In this document: positions 8,412 through 16,105 of the stretch, piece by piece
How the letters are laid out: each line of letters starts with the position of its first letter
Position numbering within the stretch: the stretch's first letter is position 1
From: Bin80 sp026708685
GTDB lineage: Bacteria; Bacteroidota; Rhodothermia; Rhodothermales; Bin80
Length of the DNA stretch: 64,000 nt
Reading direction: 5' to 3'
Assembly: GCA_965200955.1 (NCBI GenBank)
Contig: OZ241742.1
Coordinates: 3,472,001-3,536,000, forward strand
Program-made: the position numbers and the translations under genes
The notes under the pieces: model-generated
What the model was told of the DNA's origin: nothing
Seen by the model: only the letters and a program-made list of their open reading frames with translations
Database searches by the model: none

Positions 8412-8975
8412 TTACTGTCTACGAACAAACGGCATTCCCAGTTCTTGCAGTAAAGAGAAGGCCTCTTCATCCGAAGATGCACTGGTGACAAACGTCAGCC
8501 CTAAACCGGAAATGCGCTCAATCTGATCTACATTAATTTCAGGGAAGATAATCTGCTCCTTGATCCCTAATGAATAATTTCCGCGACCGTCGAAACTCTT
8601 GTCGGGGACACCGCGAAAATCGCGAACCCGTGGCAAGGCCAATGTGATGAGACGATCCAAAAACTCCCACATCCGATTCCCTCGTAAGGTCACGCTTGCA
8701 CCAATGGGCATTCCCTCTCGCAACTTAAAGTTGGAGACGCTTTTGCGTGCACGACGTATCGTGGGCTGCTGACCCGTAATGCGGCGCAGTTCATCCACAG
8801 CACCATCAAGTAATTTCTGATTCTGCGTTGCATCACCAACACCCTTGTTAACCGTGATCTTGATCAAACGCGGAACCTGCATGCGATTTTTGTAGGAAAA
8901 CTTCTTGATCAACTGATCAACAATTTCAGAACGATACCGCGATTTCAGGCGCGGTTCATAGGTTGACTTGGCCAT
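8412..8975 (-). CDS. rplE: 50S ribosomal protein L5
   Basis: L5 of the central protuberance, 187 residues, binds 5S rRNA and P-site tRNA. Diagnostic segments are QVPRLIKITVNKGVGDATQN, GQQPTIRRARKSVSNFKLRE, GMPIGASVTLRG and GRGNYSLGIKEQIIFPEI. Its ATG shares one nucleotide with the rplX stop. Confidence 0.97.
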   Translation of the reverse strand: MAKSTYEPRLKSRYRSEIVDQLIKKFSYKNRMQVPRLIKITVNKGVGDATQNQKLLDGAVDELRRITGQQPTIRRARKSVSNFKLREGMPIGASVTLRGNRMWEFLDRLITLALPRVRDFRGVPDKSFDGRGNYSLGIKEQIIFPEINVDQIERISGLGLTFVTSASSDEEAFSLLQELGMPFVRRQ

Positions 8976-9355
8976 TATTCAAGTTCTTCTCCAGTGTTTT
9001 TTGCGTAACGAACCCATTGTCCACGACCCGTCTCCACATCCTGAATGCGTTTGCGTCCAATTCGCGTTCCTTCACCGTTGCTGTCTAGGGGCAGTACATT
9101 GGAAATGTGAATGGAACTCTCACGCTGGACTCGACCTCCTTGAGGATACACTTGATTGGGACGGGTATGACGGATGCGAATATTCACTCCTTCCACAATC
9201 ACGCGGTTCGTCTCTGGAAACACCCGCAGTACTTTGCCGACATACCCCCGCTCGCGATCGGGACTGCCTTTGCAGGCCGTGATGGCCTTGGTCAACATCA
9301 CTCTGTCACCTTTCTTGACATGAGTTTTCTTTGTTTTACGCCGAGACTGAGACAT
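8975..9355 (-). CDS. rplX: 50S ribosomal protein L24
   Basis: L24, 126 residues, an early assembly initiator. The KOW motif is near the N-terminus (HVKKGDRVMLTKAITACKGS, then RGYVGKVLRVFPETNRVIVEG). I chose the ATG at 9355 (MSQSRRKTKKTHV); an ATG at 9367 four codons upstream is possible. The C-terminal ~40 residues (SNGEGTRIGRKRIQDVETGR and after) make it longer than the ~105-residue E. coli protein. Confidence 0.95.
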   Translation of the reverse strand: MSQSRRKTKKTHVKKGDRVMLTKAITACKGSPDRERGYVGKVLRVFPETNRVIVEGVNIRIRHTRPNQVYPQGGRVQRESSIHISNVLPLDSNGEGTRIGRKRIQDVETGRGQWVRYAKNTGEELE

Positions 9356-9370
9356 ATCTGAATACAATGA

Positions 9371-9739
9371 TTAAATGACTTCAGGTGCAAGGGATACGAT
9401 ACGCATGTACTGTTTCTCACGGAGCTCCCGTGCAACAGGGCCAAAAATACGCGTCCCACGAGGCTCGTCCTGAGCATTCAGGAGGACAGCCGCATTTTCA
9501 TCAAATCGGATATAGGATCCATCAGTGCGTCGCAGTTCCTTGCGCGTTCGTACGACAACAGCACGAGACACATCACCCTTCTTTACATTTCCTCCAGGGA
9601 TGGCAGACTTCACCGTCACCACAATACGATCGCCAATCCGCGCATAGCGTCGTCCACTTCCGCCTAGAACACGGATGCACAGAACTTCTTTCGCACCGCT
9701 GTTATCGGCAACCGTCAATCTGGATTCCTGCTGTATCAT
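9371..9739 (-). CDS. rplN: 50S ribosomal protein L14
   Basis: L14, 122 residues, the normal length. It begins MIQQESRLTVADNSGAKEVL and contains GGNVKKGDVSRAVVVRTRKE and the C-terminal RELREKQYMRIVSLAPEVI. It lies between rpsQ (10 nt) and rplX (15 nt). Confidence 0.97.
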   Translation of the reverse strand: MIQQESRLTVADNSGAKEVLCIRVLGGSGRRYARIGDRIVVTVKSAIPGGNVKKGDVSRAVVVRTRKELRRTDGSYIRFDENAAVLLNAQDEPRGTRIFGPVARELREKQYMRIVSLAPEVI

Positions 9740-9749
9740 GATTCAGTCC

Positions 9750-10013
9750 TTATTTAGCACGCTCGGTAACCTCTACCAAACGCCACCGCTTTTTCTTGCT
9801 CACAGGCCGTATTTCAGCAACACGAACCGTATCCCCCTCATGGGCCTGCTCAAGCTCATCGTGTGCATACAGGCGACTCGTTTTCTTGATAAACTTCCCA
9901 TAGATGGGATGTCTGACCTGCCGTTGGATGCCTACCACAATGGTTTTCTGCATCTTATTGCTGATCACAATTCCAGTCCGTTCTTTGCGGGTCGATTGTC
10001 TTGTTTCACTCAT
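9750..10013 (-). CDS. rpsQ: 30S ribosomal protein S17
   Basis: S17, 87 residues, an OB-fold protein that binds the 5' domain of 16S rRNA. Matching segments are RTGIVISNKMQKTIVVGIQR, HPIYGKFIKKTSRLYAHDE and VRVAEIRPVSKKKRWRLVEV. The start overlaps the rpmC stop by 4 nt, suggesting translational coupling. Confidence 0.96.
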   Translation of the reverse strand: MSETRQSTRKERTGIVISNKMQKTIVVGIQRQVRHPIYGKFIKKTSRLYAHDELEQAHEGDTVRVAEIRPVSKKKRWRLVEVTERAK

Positions 10014-10204
10014 GAGTCGCCGACCATTTGAAGATGAATGGTTTTCAGGCGAGCAAGAAACCGCCGTTTTTCTCGGAGAATCATTGGATTTTCCAACTGA
10101 GCAATGGCATGTCTGAATTTCAGCTCAGACAGCTGCTCCTGCTCCTCTCGGATACGCTCTTGAACTTCTTCTATACTTAGGGCACGCACTTCAGGGGCTT
10201 TCAT
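10010..10204 (-). CDS. rpmC: 50S ribosomal protein L29
   Basis: L29, 64 residues, two antiparallel helices at the exit tunnel. The family pattern is APEVRALSIEEVQERIREEQ, then LSELKFRHAIAQLENP. Spacing is 5 nt after rplP, with a 4-nt overlap into rpsQ. Confidence 0.95.
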   Translation of the reverse strand: MKAPEVRALSIEEVQERIREEQEQLSELKFRHAIAQLENPMILREKRRFLARLKTIHLQMVGDS

Positions 10205-10209
10205 ATCGT

Positions 10210-10629
10210 CTATTCCTCCACATAGTCTGGCCGCACAACAAATTTTGTCTTGATGGGCAGTTTTTGCTGTGCGAGTCGCATGGACTCTTTGGCGAGATCC
10301 ATGGGGACACCACCGCCAACTTCAAACAGGATGCGGCCCGGGTGAATGGAAGCAGCCCAGTGATCAATCGCACCTTTTCCTTTCCCCATTCGAACTTCAG
10401 CGGGTTTACTGGTAATCGGTTTGTCGGGAAAGATTCGGATATATACTTTCCCTATTCGCTTCATGCGACGCGTCATGGCAATTCGTGCAGCTTCAATCTG
10501 TCGACTTGAGATACGTCCAGGTTCAAGAGCCTTGATCCCAAAGTCCCCAAAATCAACACGCGTACCGCGCGTTGCATTGCCTTTAATCCTGCCTTTTTGT
10601 TGTTTGCGGTACTTAGTCCGCTTGGGCAT
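10210..10629 (-). CDS. rplP: 50S ribosomal protein L16
   Basis: L16, 139 residues, lines the A-site region of the large subunit. It starts MPKRTKYRKQQKGRIKG (ATG at 10629; an ATG two codons earlier is less conserved). The core is GTRVDFGDFGIKALEPGRIS, RRMKRIGKVYIRIFPDKPIT and GKGKGAIDHWAA, and GGVPMDLAKESMRLAQQKLP is at the C-terminal side. A 40-nt gap separates it from rpsC. Confidence 0.96.
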   Translation of the reverse strand: MPKRTKYRKQQKGRIKGNATRGTRVDFGDFGIKALEPGRISSRQIEAARIAMTRRMKRIGKVYIRIFPDKPITSKPAEVRMGKGKGAIDHWAASIHPGRILFEVGGGVPMDLAKESMRLAQQKLPIKTKFVVRPDYVEE

Positions 10630-10669
10630 CAACATGATGTGATATCGTTTATCGCGTTATGAAGGCTGT

Positions 10670-11458
10670 TTATTGTTTGGAACCGCGACCTGCTCTCTGT
10701 GTATTGCCTCTGCGTCTTCGTCCACCACGACGGCGGTCACGGGCTTTGCTACTTTCACTTCCGCGGCTGCCCGACTGCATCTGGCGTAACTGTTGCCGCT
10801 GGGCTTGCACATTCGGACTCAGGTCTGGGCGCCCAAGAATTTCACCACGATAGACCCATACCTTGACACCCGTCGTCCCATAAATGGAAAATGCAGTCGC
10901 CTCCGCATAATCAATGTCAGCACGGATCGTGTGCAGTGGTACCCGGCCTTCAAGGTATTGTTCTACGCGGCCCATTTCAGCACCGCCCAATCGGCCACTG
11001 ACTCGAATGCGAATACCCTGTGCTCCCATCCGCATTGCACCCTGCAGAGCCTGTTTCATTGCACGACGAAATGCCACGCGACCTTCCAACTGCTGAGCGA
11101 CATTCTGGGCGACCAGACTGGCATCCAGCTCGGGTCGCTTGATCTCGTTGATATTGATCTGGATCTCTTTGGTCGTGATCCGCTTGAGCTCTTCGCGTAG
11201 CTTCTCCACCTCCTGTCCACCACGTCCAATGACCACACCAGGTCGACTGGTATGTAATGTGAGGATGATTCGCTTGGGGGTTCTCTCAATCACGACTCGA
11301 CTGAGTCCAGCACGTTTGAGGCGAACCGTCAGATAGCGACGCAACTCTTCGTCTTCCAGAAGCTTTTCGGCAATTTCTTTTTTTCGGGCATACCAATTGG
11401 AGTCCCAGCCTCGGATGGTTCCAAGACGAAAACCTATTGGATGTGTTTTCTGACCCAT
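10670..11458 (-). CDS. rpsC: 30S ribosomal protein S3
   Basis: S3, 262 residues. It has an N-terminal KH domain (GVVIGRGGQEVEKLREEL at residues ~63-80) and a C-terminal S3 domain (GIRIRVSGRLGGAEMGRVEQ, then TIRADIDYAEATAFSIYGTT, then VWVYRGEILG). After residue ~215 there is an Arg/Gly/Ser-rich tail of about 45 residues (RDRRRGGRRRRGNTQRAGRG), longer than in E. coli S3. It follows rplV after 12 nt. Confidence 0.97.
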   Translation of the reverse strand: MGQKTHPIGFRLGTIRGWDSNWYARKKEIAEKLLEDEELRRYLTVRLKRAGLSRVVIERTPKRIILTLHTSRPGVVIGRGGQEVEKLREELKRITTKEIQININEIKRPELDASLVAQNVAQQLEGRVAFRRAMKQALQGAMRMGAQGIRIRVSGRLGGAEMGRVEQYLEGRVPLHTIRADIDYAEATAFSIYGTTGVKVWVYRGEILGRPDLSPNVQAQRQQLRQMQSGSRGSESSKARDRRRGGRRRRGNTQRAGRGSKQ

Positions 11459-11470
11459 TCTTCTACAGTA

Positions 11471-11818
11471 CTATGCTTGTTGAGCTTGAACAATGACGGT
11501 AAGGTGACTCATCCGCTTGCGTATTGGATGTGCACGCCCTCGAGAAACGGGCCTATGGCGTTTCAGCATCGGTCCTTCATCAACCTTAATTTCCTTGATC
11601 CAGAGATCCTCTTCATCAAATCGCTCCGTTGGATTTAAATCCATCAAGTTATGGATAGCCGACTTGATCGTATGAGCAACGGGGTCCGTTGCCTGCTGAG
11701 GCAAGAAATGCAGCGTATTGAGGGCTTCGGTGACCGGCAACCCACGAACCACATTGACCACGCGTCTCATCTTACGCGGAGAACTTCGGATATATTTTCG
11801 AACTGCCCGTGCTTCCAT
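11471..11818 (-). CDS. rplV: 50S ribosomal protein L22
   Basis: L22, 115 residues. Its beta-hairpin reaches into the exit tunnel, at the constriction where macrolides bind. Matching segments are ARAVRKYIRSSPRKMRRVVN, HTIKSAIHNLMDLN, KEIKVDEGPMLKRHRPVSRG and RAHPIRKRMSHLTV. The hairpin tip (MLKRHRPVSRGRAH) shows no obvious insertion or deletion. Confidence 0.97.
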   Translation of the reverse strand: MEARAVRKYIRSSPRKMRRVVNVVRGLPVTEALNTLHFLPQQATDPVAHTIKSAIHNLMDLNPTERFDEEDLWIKEIKVDEGPMLKRHRPVSRGRAHPIRKRMSHLTVIVQAQQA

Positions 11819-11824
11819 GATTCT

Positions 11825-12106
11825 TTATTTTGCTCGTCGATCTTTCTTGGTTCCTGGATGACCACGAAAATTTCGGGTCGGAGAAAATTCACCCAAACGA
11901 TGGCCAACCATGTTTTCCGTCACATAAACGGGAATGAACTGCCTCCCATTATGCACTGCAAAGGTATGCCCGACAAAATCGGGGGTAATCATGGAGGCAC
12001 GGCTCCATGTCTTGAGCACCTTTTTCTTGTCCGTTTGATTCAGCCGATCCACCTTGCGCTGGAGCTTGTGATGGACAAATGGACCTTTCTTAAGTGATCG
12101 TGCCAT
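11825..12106 (-). CDS. rpsS: 30S ribosomal protein S19
   Basis: S19, 93 residues. I chose the ATG at 12106 (MARSLKKGPFVHHKL), because the longer frame to 12307 runs into rplB. The family signature is STRATMITPDFVGHT-like (here SRASMITPDFVGHTFAVHNG) followed by FIPVYVTENMVGHRLGEFSP and TRNFRGHPGTKK. Spacing is 2 nt after rplB and 6 nt before rplV. Confidence 0.97.
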   Translation of the reverse strand: MARSLKKGPFVHHKLQRKVDRLNQTDKKKVLKTWSRASMITPDFVGHTFAVHNGRQFIPVYVTENMVGHRLGEFSPTRNFRGHPGTKKDRRAK

Positions 12107-12108
12107 GA

Positions 12109-12942
12109 TTATCTCCGTTTGGTGCCTCTTGGACGTACGATATACTTGTTGGACGCGGCATTGCGTTTCCGAGTCTTGTATCCCTTGGCAGGAACACCCG
12201 ATGGCGATCGAGGATGTCCTCCACTGGCCTTGCCCTCTCCACCACCCATGGGGTGATCCACAGGGTTCATGGCTACGCCTCTCACTTTGGGGCGAACCCC
12301 CATCCAACGACGCCGACCAGCTTTTCCCAAGTCAATGTTCATATGGTCAGGATTGCTGGTCGTACCAATGGTTGCTCTGCATTCAGCAAGAATCCGGCGC
12401 ACCTCGCCGCTCGGGAGCTTGAGGGTTACATACTTTCCTTCACGGGCGGTCAATTGAGCGAATGTACCTGCAGATCGTGCCAACTGAGCGCCTTTACCGG
12501 GCTTCATCTCAATGGCATGGACAAACGTTCCGAGAGGAATTTTACCGAGCGGCAGACAATTGCCGATTTCGGGTGGAGCATCGGGTCCATTCTGAACCTG
12601 ATGATCTACGGCGATCTGGTCAGGGGCAAGGATATATCGCTTGTCTCCATCTGCATACACCAGTAGTGCAATTCTTGCAGATCGATTCGGGTCATATTGA
12701 ATGCTTGCAACGCGTGCTGGAACGCCATCCTTGCGCCGCCGAAAGTCAATCACCCGATAGCGACGCTTGTGCCGACCTCCCTGATGACGCACCATGATGC
12801 GTCCAGTGGAGTTGCGTCCACCGCGACGTTTCACGGGGCGGAGCAGGCTTTTCTCTGGAGTCTTCTCGGTGATCTGGTCAAACGAAGAGACCGATCGCTG
12901 ACGTTGCCCAGGGGTCACAGGATTTAAATTGCGAATCGCCAT
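12109..12942 (-). CDS. rplB: 50S ribosomal protein L2
   Basis: L2, 277 residues, needed for subunit association and peptidyl-transferase structure. The RNA-binding domain has GRNSTGRIMVRHQGGRHKRR and YRVIDFRRRKDGVPARVASI. The C-terminal domain has RWMGVRPKVRGVAMNPVDHP followed by MGGGEGKASGG, which includes the conserved His near the active site. Length is standard. Confidence 0.98.
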   Translation of the reverse strand: MAIRNLNPVTPGQRQRSVSSFDQITEKTPEKSLLRPVKRRGGRNSTGRIMVRHQGGRHKRRYRVIDFRRRKDGVPARVASIQYDPNRSARIALLVYADGDKRYILAPDQIAVDHQVQNGPDAPPEIGNCLPLGKIPLGTFVHAIEMKPGKGAQLARSAGTFAQLTAREGKYVTLKLPSGEVRRILAECRATIGTTSNPDHMNIDLGKAGRRRWMGVRPKVRGVAMNPVDHPMGGGEGKASGGHPRSPSGVPAKGYKTRKRNAASNKYIVRPRGTKRR

Positions 12943-12945
12943 GGC

Positions 12946-13245
12946 TTAAATGTCCTCGTAGAAGTCTATCCGTTCACTCTCAGGCTTCAGGGTCACAATG
13001 GCTTTCTTGTATCCCGACTTGCGCCCGATTCTCACTCCCTGCCGCGTCATCTGGCGACGATGCTTGCCTCGCACATTCATAGTGCGGATCTCCTTGATGT
13101 CAACATCAGGAAAGCGTTTCTTGATCTCATGCCTAATTTCAATTTTGTTGGCACGAGAATCCACAATAAACGCGTAATGCCCCTCTTCCATCTGAGCGGT
13201 CAGTTTCTCGGTCACCAGTGGACGTATTAAAATGTTTCGACTCAT
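12946..13245 (-). CDS. rplW: 50S ribosomal protein L23
   Basis: L23, 99 residues, the tunnel-exit docking site for trigger factor and SRP. It starts MSRNILIRPLVTEKLTAQME and contains YAFIVDSRANKIEIRHEIKK and RTMNVRGKHRRQMTRQG. Gaps are 6 nt after rplD and 3 nt before rplB. Confidence 0.96.
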   Translation of the reverse strand: MSRNILIRPLVTEKLTAQMEEGHYAFIVDSRANKIEIRHEIKKRFPDVDIKEIRTMNVRGKHRRQMTRQGVRIGRKSGYKKAIVTLKPESERIDFYEDI

Positions 13246-13251
13246 GTAGAA

Positions 13252-13902
13252 TTAGGCTTGAACCTTTGGTGTAGAAGCCCACAAATGACTCCATATGGAA
13301 AGTGCATCTTCTTCACAAACAAGAATACGGGCACGAAGGATATCTTCAGCACTTACATTGCGTGCTTCACGCACGATGACGCGATGAAGGTTTTGGCTGG
13401 AGCGATAGACTTTAGGCTGATGGGAAGCCGTCACAATCAACACTGGCTGTCCTTCCAGTTCAAGATCTCCTAAAATGGTACGAAGATTTTGTGTGCTTGG
13501 TTGCTCAAAATCAAGGGCATCAATGACTCGGATCGCCTGATGCTGTGCTTTATAGGTCAGGGCTGATCGGCGGGCATTGCTCTTCACTTTTTTGCTGAGT
13601 CTCACATCATACGAGTGGGGACGAGGCCCGAAGGTGCGACCTCCTCCTCGACGCAAAGGAGACGCGGCATTGCCAACGCGTGCTAGTCCAGTACCCTTCT
13701 GGCGATAGAGTTTACGGTTGGACCCTTTCACCTCTCCACGTTCTTTCGTTTTGTGGGTACCTTGGCGAGTGGCAGCCTGTGTCCGTCGAACATCCAGCCA
13801 AAGGACATGATCATTGGGAGTAACACCAAAAATCGCTTCATCCAATTGGACGGTACGACCGGCCGGGGATCCGTTCAACTGCAATACCTCCAATTCCATC
13901 AT
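13252..13902 (-). CDS. rplD: 50S ribosomal protein L4
   Basis: L4, 216 residues, lines the exit tunnel. Matching segments are RQGTHKTKERGEVKGSNRKL, YRQKGTGLARVGNAASPLRR and GGRTFGPRPHSYDVRLSKKV, followed by the globular part ILVCEEDALSIW. Two adjacent ATGs (13902 and 13899) are possible starts. The first overlaps the rplC stop as ATGA, giving translational coupling. In E. coli L4 represses the S10 operon; I saw no equivalent leader here. Confidence 0.96.
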   Translation of the reverse strand: MMELEVLQLNGSPAGRTVQLDEAIFGVTPNDHVLWLDVRRTQAATRQGTHKTKERGEVKGSNRKLYRQKGTGLARVGNAASPLRRGGGRTFGPRPHSYDVRLSKKVKSNARRSALTYKAQHQAIRVIDALDFEQPSTQNLRTILGDLELEGQPVLIVTASHQPKVYRSSQNLHRVIVREARNVSAEDILRARILVCEEDALSIWSHLWASTPKVQA

Positions 13903-14537
13903 CTTTGTTCACCTTGTTTGAACAACTCAACAATTCCCTGATTGGGACCAGGAACAGCACCACGAACCAACAGGAGATTGTGTTCAGCAATAATACGGAC
14001 CACATCAAGATTTTTAACAGTGACCCTCGCATTGCCCATTTGTCCCGCCATGCGCATTCCCTTGATGACACGAGACGGATCACTGGAGGCTCCAATGGAA
14101 CCTGGTGCACGCTGACGGTCATGCTGACCATGGGTTTGATCATTGACACCGTGAAAACCATGTCGGCGAACCACTCCCTGAAATCCTTTCCCCTTGCTCG
14201 TGCCCGAAACGTCAATCATTTCCTGTTCTTCAAAAACACTCTCTACTCGAATCTCATGACCAATATCAGGCATCTCACCCAACCATTCAAATTCTTTCAA
14301 GACGTTCTGTGGAGGCACATCCGCACGATCAAAATGCCCCGTCATTGCTTTGGTAACCCGACGCGGCTTGCGCAATCCATACCCAAGTTGAACCGCATCA
14401 TACCCATCTTTACCCTCCTTGTGCTTGATTTGCACCACTCGATTGGGTCCTACTTCAAGGACGGTGCAGGGAACATTGTTGCCAGCATCATCAAAAATGC
14501 TGGTCATCCCAATTTTCTTGCCAATCATTCCGCTCAT
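13899..14537 (-). CDS. rplC: 50S ribosomal protein L3
   Basis: L3, 212 residues, reaches the peptidyl-transferase centre. It starts MSGMIGKKIGMTSIFDDAGN and contains VSGTSKGKGFQGVVRRHGFH, QRAPGSIGASSDPSRVIKGM and MAGQMGNARVTVKNLDVVRI, all typical. It follows rpsJ after 18 nt. Confidence 0.98.
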   Translation of the reverse strand: MSGMIGKKIGMTSIFDDAGNNVPCTVLEVGPNRVVQIKHKEGKDGYDAVQLGYGLRKPRRVTKAMTGHFDRADVPPQNVLKEFEWLGEMPDIGHEIRVESVFEEQEMIDVSGTSKGKGFQGVVRRHGFHGVNDQTHGQHDRQRAPGSIGASSDPSRVIKGMRMAGQMGNARVTVKNLDVVRIIAEHNLLLVRGAVPGPNQGIVELFKQGEQR

Positions 14538-14555
14538 GGTATTGATGCCGTATCG

Positions 14556-14864
14556 TTATACTTTAATCTCTACATCAACTCCACTTGGGAGCTCCAACTT
14601 AAGTAACGCATCCACCGTTTTCGTACTCGTCGACAAAATGTCAATCAATCGATTATGGCTACGGCTTTCAAATTGCTCTCTACTTTTCTTATTGACATGG
14701 GGGCTGCGCAAGACCGTATATATGGATTTCTGCGTCGGCAGTGGAATTGGCCCACTGACCATGGCACCCGTCGCTTTCACGGTCTTGATAATTTTCTCCG
14801 CACTCTTGTCAATCAGCGTATGATCGTAGGACTTGAGGCGAATACGGATTTTCTGCCCGGTCAT
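14556..14864 (-). CDS. rpsJ: 30S ribosomal protein S10 (NusE)
   Basis: S10, 102 residues. It starts MTGQKIRIRLKSYDHTLIDK and contains GPIPLPTQKSIYTVLRSPHV and SREQFESRSHNRLIDI. Besides its ribosomal role, S10 is NusE of antitermination complexes. It is the first gene of the S10 part but lies only 9 nt after tuf, so no separate S10 promoter is visible. Confidence 0.97.
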   Translation of the reverse strand: MTGQKIRIRLKSYDHTLIDKSAEKIIKTVKATGAMVSGPIPLPTQKSIYTVLRSPHVNKKSREQFESRSHNRLIDILSTSTKTVDALLKLELPSGVDVEIKV

Positions 14865-14873
14865 CGTAGAGCG

Positions 14874-16064
14874 TTAGTCAAGAATACTCGAAACAACACC
14901 TGCCCCAACGGTCCGTCCACCTTCTCGGATCGCAAAACGCAAGCCCTGCTCCATCGCCACCGGCTGGATTAACTTCACCTTGAACTGCGTGTTATCCCCC
15001 GGCATGACCATCTCCGTATTCTCAGGTAACTCAATGTCACCCGTCACATCCGTCGTACGGAAGTAAAACTGCGGGCGATACCCCTTGAAAAACGGTGTGT
15101 GCCGTCCCCCCTCCTCTTTGCTGAGTACATACACCTCACAGGTAAATTCCTTGTGCGGCGTGATGGAGCCCGGATGGACAATCACCTGACCACGCTCCAC
15201 CTCATCCTTCGCCACACCACGCAACAGTAGCCCAACATTGTCACCCGCCTGACCTTCATCCAGAATCTTCCTGAACATCTCCACACCCGTAACCGTCGTG
15301 CTTGACTTCTCTTCTCGGATGCCGACAATCTCCACCTTCTCCCCCGTACGAACGATCCCACGCTCTACACGTCCAGTGGCAACAGTGCCACGACCGGTTA
15401 TCGAGAAGACATCCTCCACAGGCATCAAAAACGGCTTGTCTTTATCGCGATCGGGAGTCGGAATGTATTCATCCACCGATTCCATCAACGAAATCACCGT
15501 CTCCTCCCACTGCGATTCTCCGTTGAGTGCACCCAGTGCAGACCCCTGCACAATCGGTATGTCGTCACCGGGGAACTCATACGCATCCAGCAACTCGCGG
15601 ATCTCCATCTCTACCAGCTCCAGCAACTCCTCATCATCCACCTTGTCGACCTTGTTCATGAAAACCACGATGTAAGGGACACCCACCTGACGAGCCAGCA
15701 AGATGTGCTCCCGCGTCTGTGGCATCGGACCATCTGATGCATCCACCACCAAGATCGCCCCATCCATCTGGGCCGCACCCGTTACCATGTTCTTCACATA
15801 GTCCGCATGACCCGGACAGTCTACATGGGCATAATGACGATGCTCCGTCTCATACTCCACATGTGCTGTCGCAATCGTGATCCCACGCTCACGCTCCTCG
15901 GGAGCGTTATCAATCGAATCAAACGAACGGATCTCCGTCCCGCCAAAACGATCATTCAGAACCCGCGTGATCGCCGCCGTCAATGTCGTCTTCCCATGAT
16001 CCACATGGCCAATCGTGCCAACGTTGACATGGGGCTTGGTTCGCTGGAAAACTTCCTTTGCCAT
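14874..16064 (-). CDS. tuf: Elongation factor Tu
   Basis: EF-Tu, 396 residues, delivers aminoacyl-tRNA to the ribosome. GTPase motifs are G1 GHVDHGKTT (residue ~18), DCPGHADY and NKVDKVD, with the effector segment APEERERGITIATAHVEYET. Domains 2 and 3 are complete (ATGRVERGIVRTGEKVEIVG; ending GGRTVGAGVVSSILD). Codons are strongly G/C-ending compared with flanking fusA and rpsJ, consistent with very high expression or with gene conversion with a second tuf outside the window. It lies 41 nt after fusA. Confidence 0.99.
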   Translation of the reverse strand: MAKEVFQRTKPHVNVGTIGHVDHGKTTLTAAITRVLNDRFGGTEIRSFDSIDNAPEERERGITIATAHVEYETEHRHYAHVDCPGHADYVKNMVTGAAQMDGAILVVDASDGPMPQTREHILLARQVGVPYIVVFMNKVDKVDDEELLELVEMEIRELLDAYEFPGDDIPIVQGSALGALNGESQWEETVISLMESVDEYIPTPDRDKDKPFLMPVEDVFSITGRGTVATGRVERGIVRTGEKVEIVGIREEKSSTTVTGVEMFRKILDEGQAGDNVGLLLRGVAKDEVERGQVIVHPGSITPHKEFTCEVYVLSKEEGGRHTPFFKGYRPQFYFRTTDVTGDIELPENTEMVMPGDNTQFKVKLIQPVAMEQGLRFAIREGGRTVGAGVVSSILD

Positions 16065-16105
16065 AATGTTATGATAAACTAAAAAGTTAGGTTCGTTTTT
16101 CTGAT

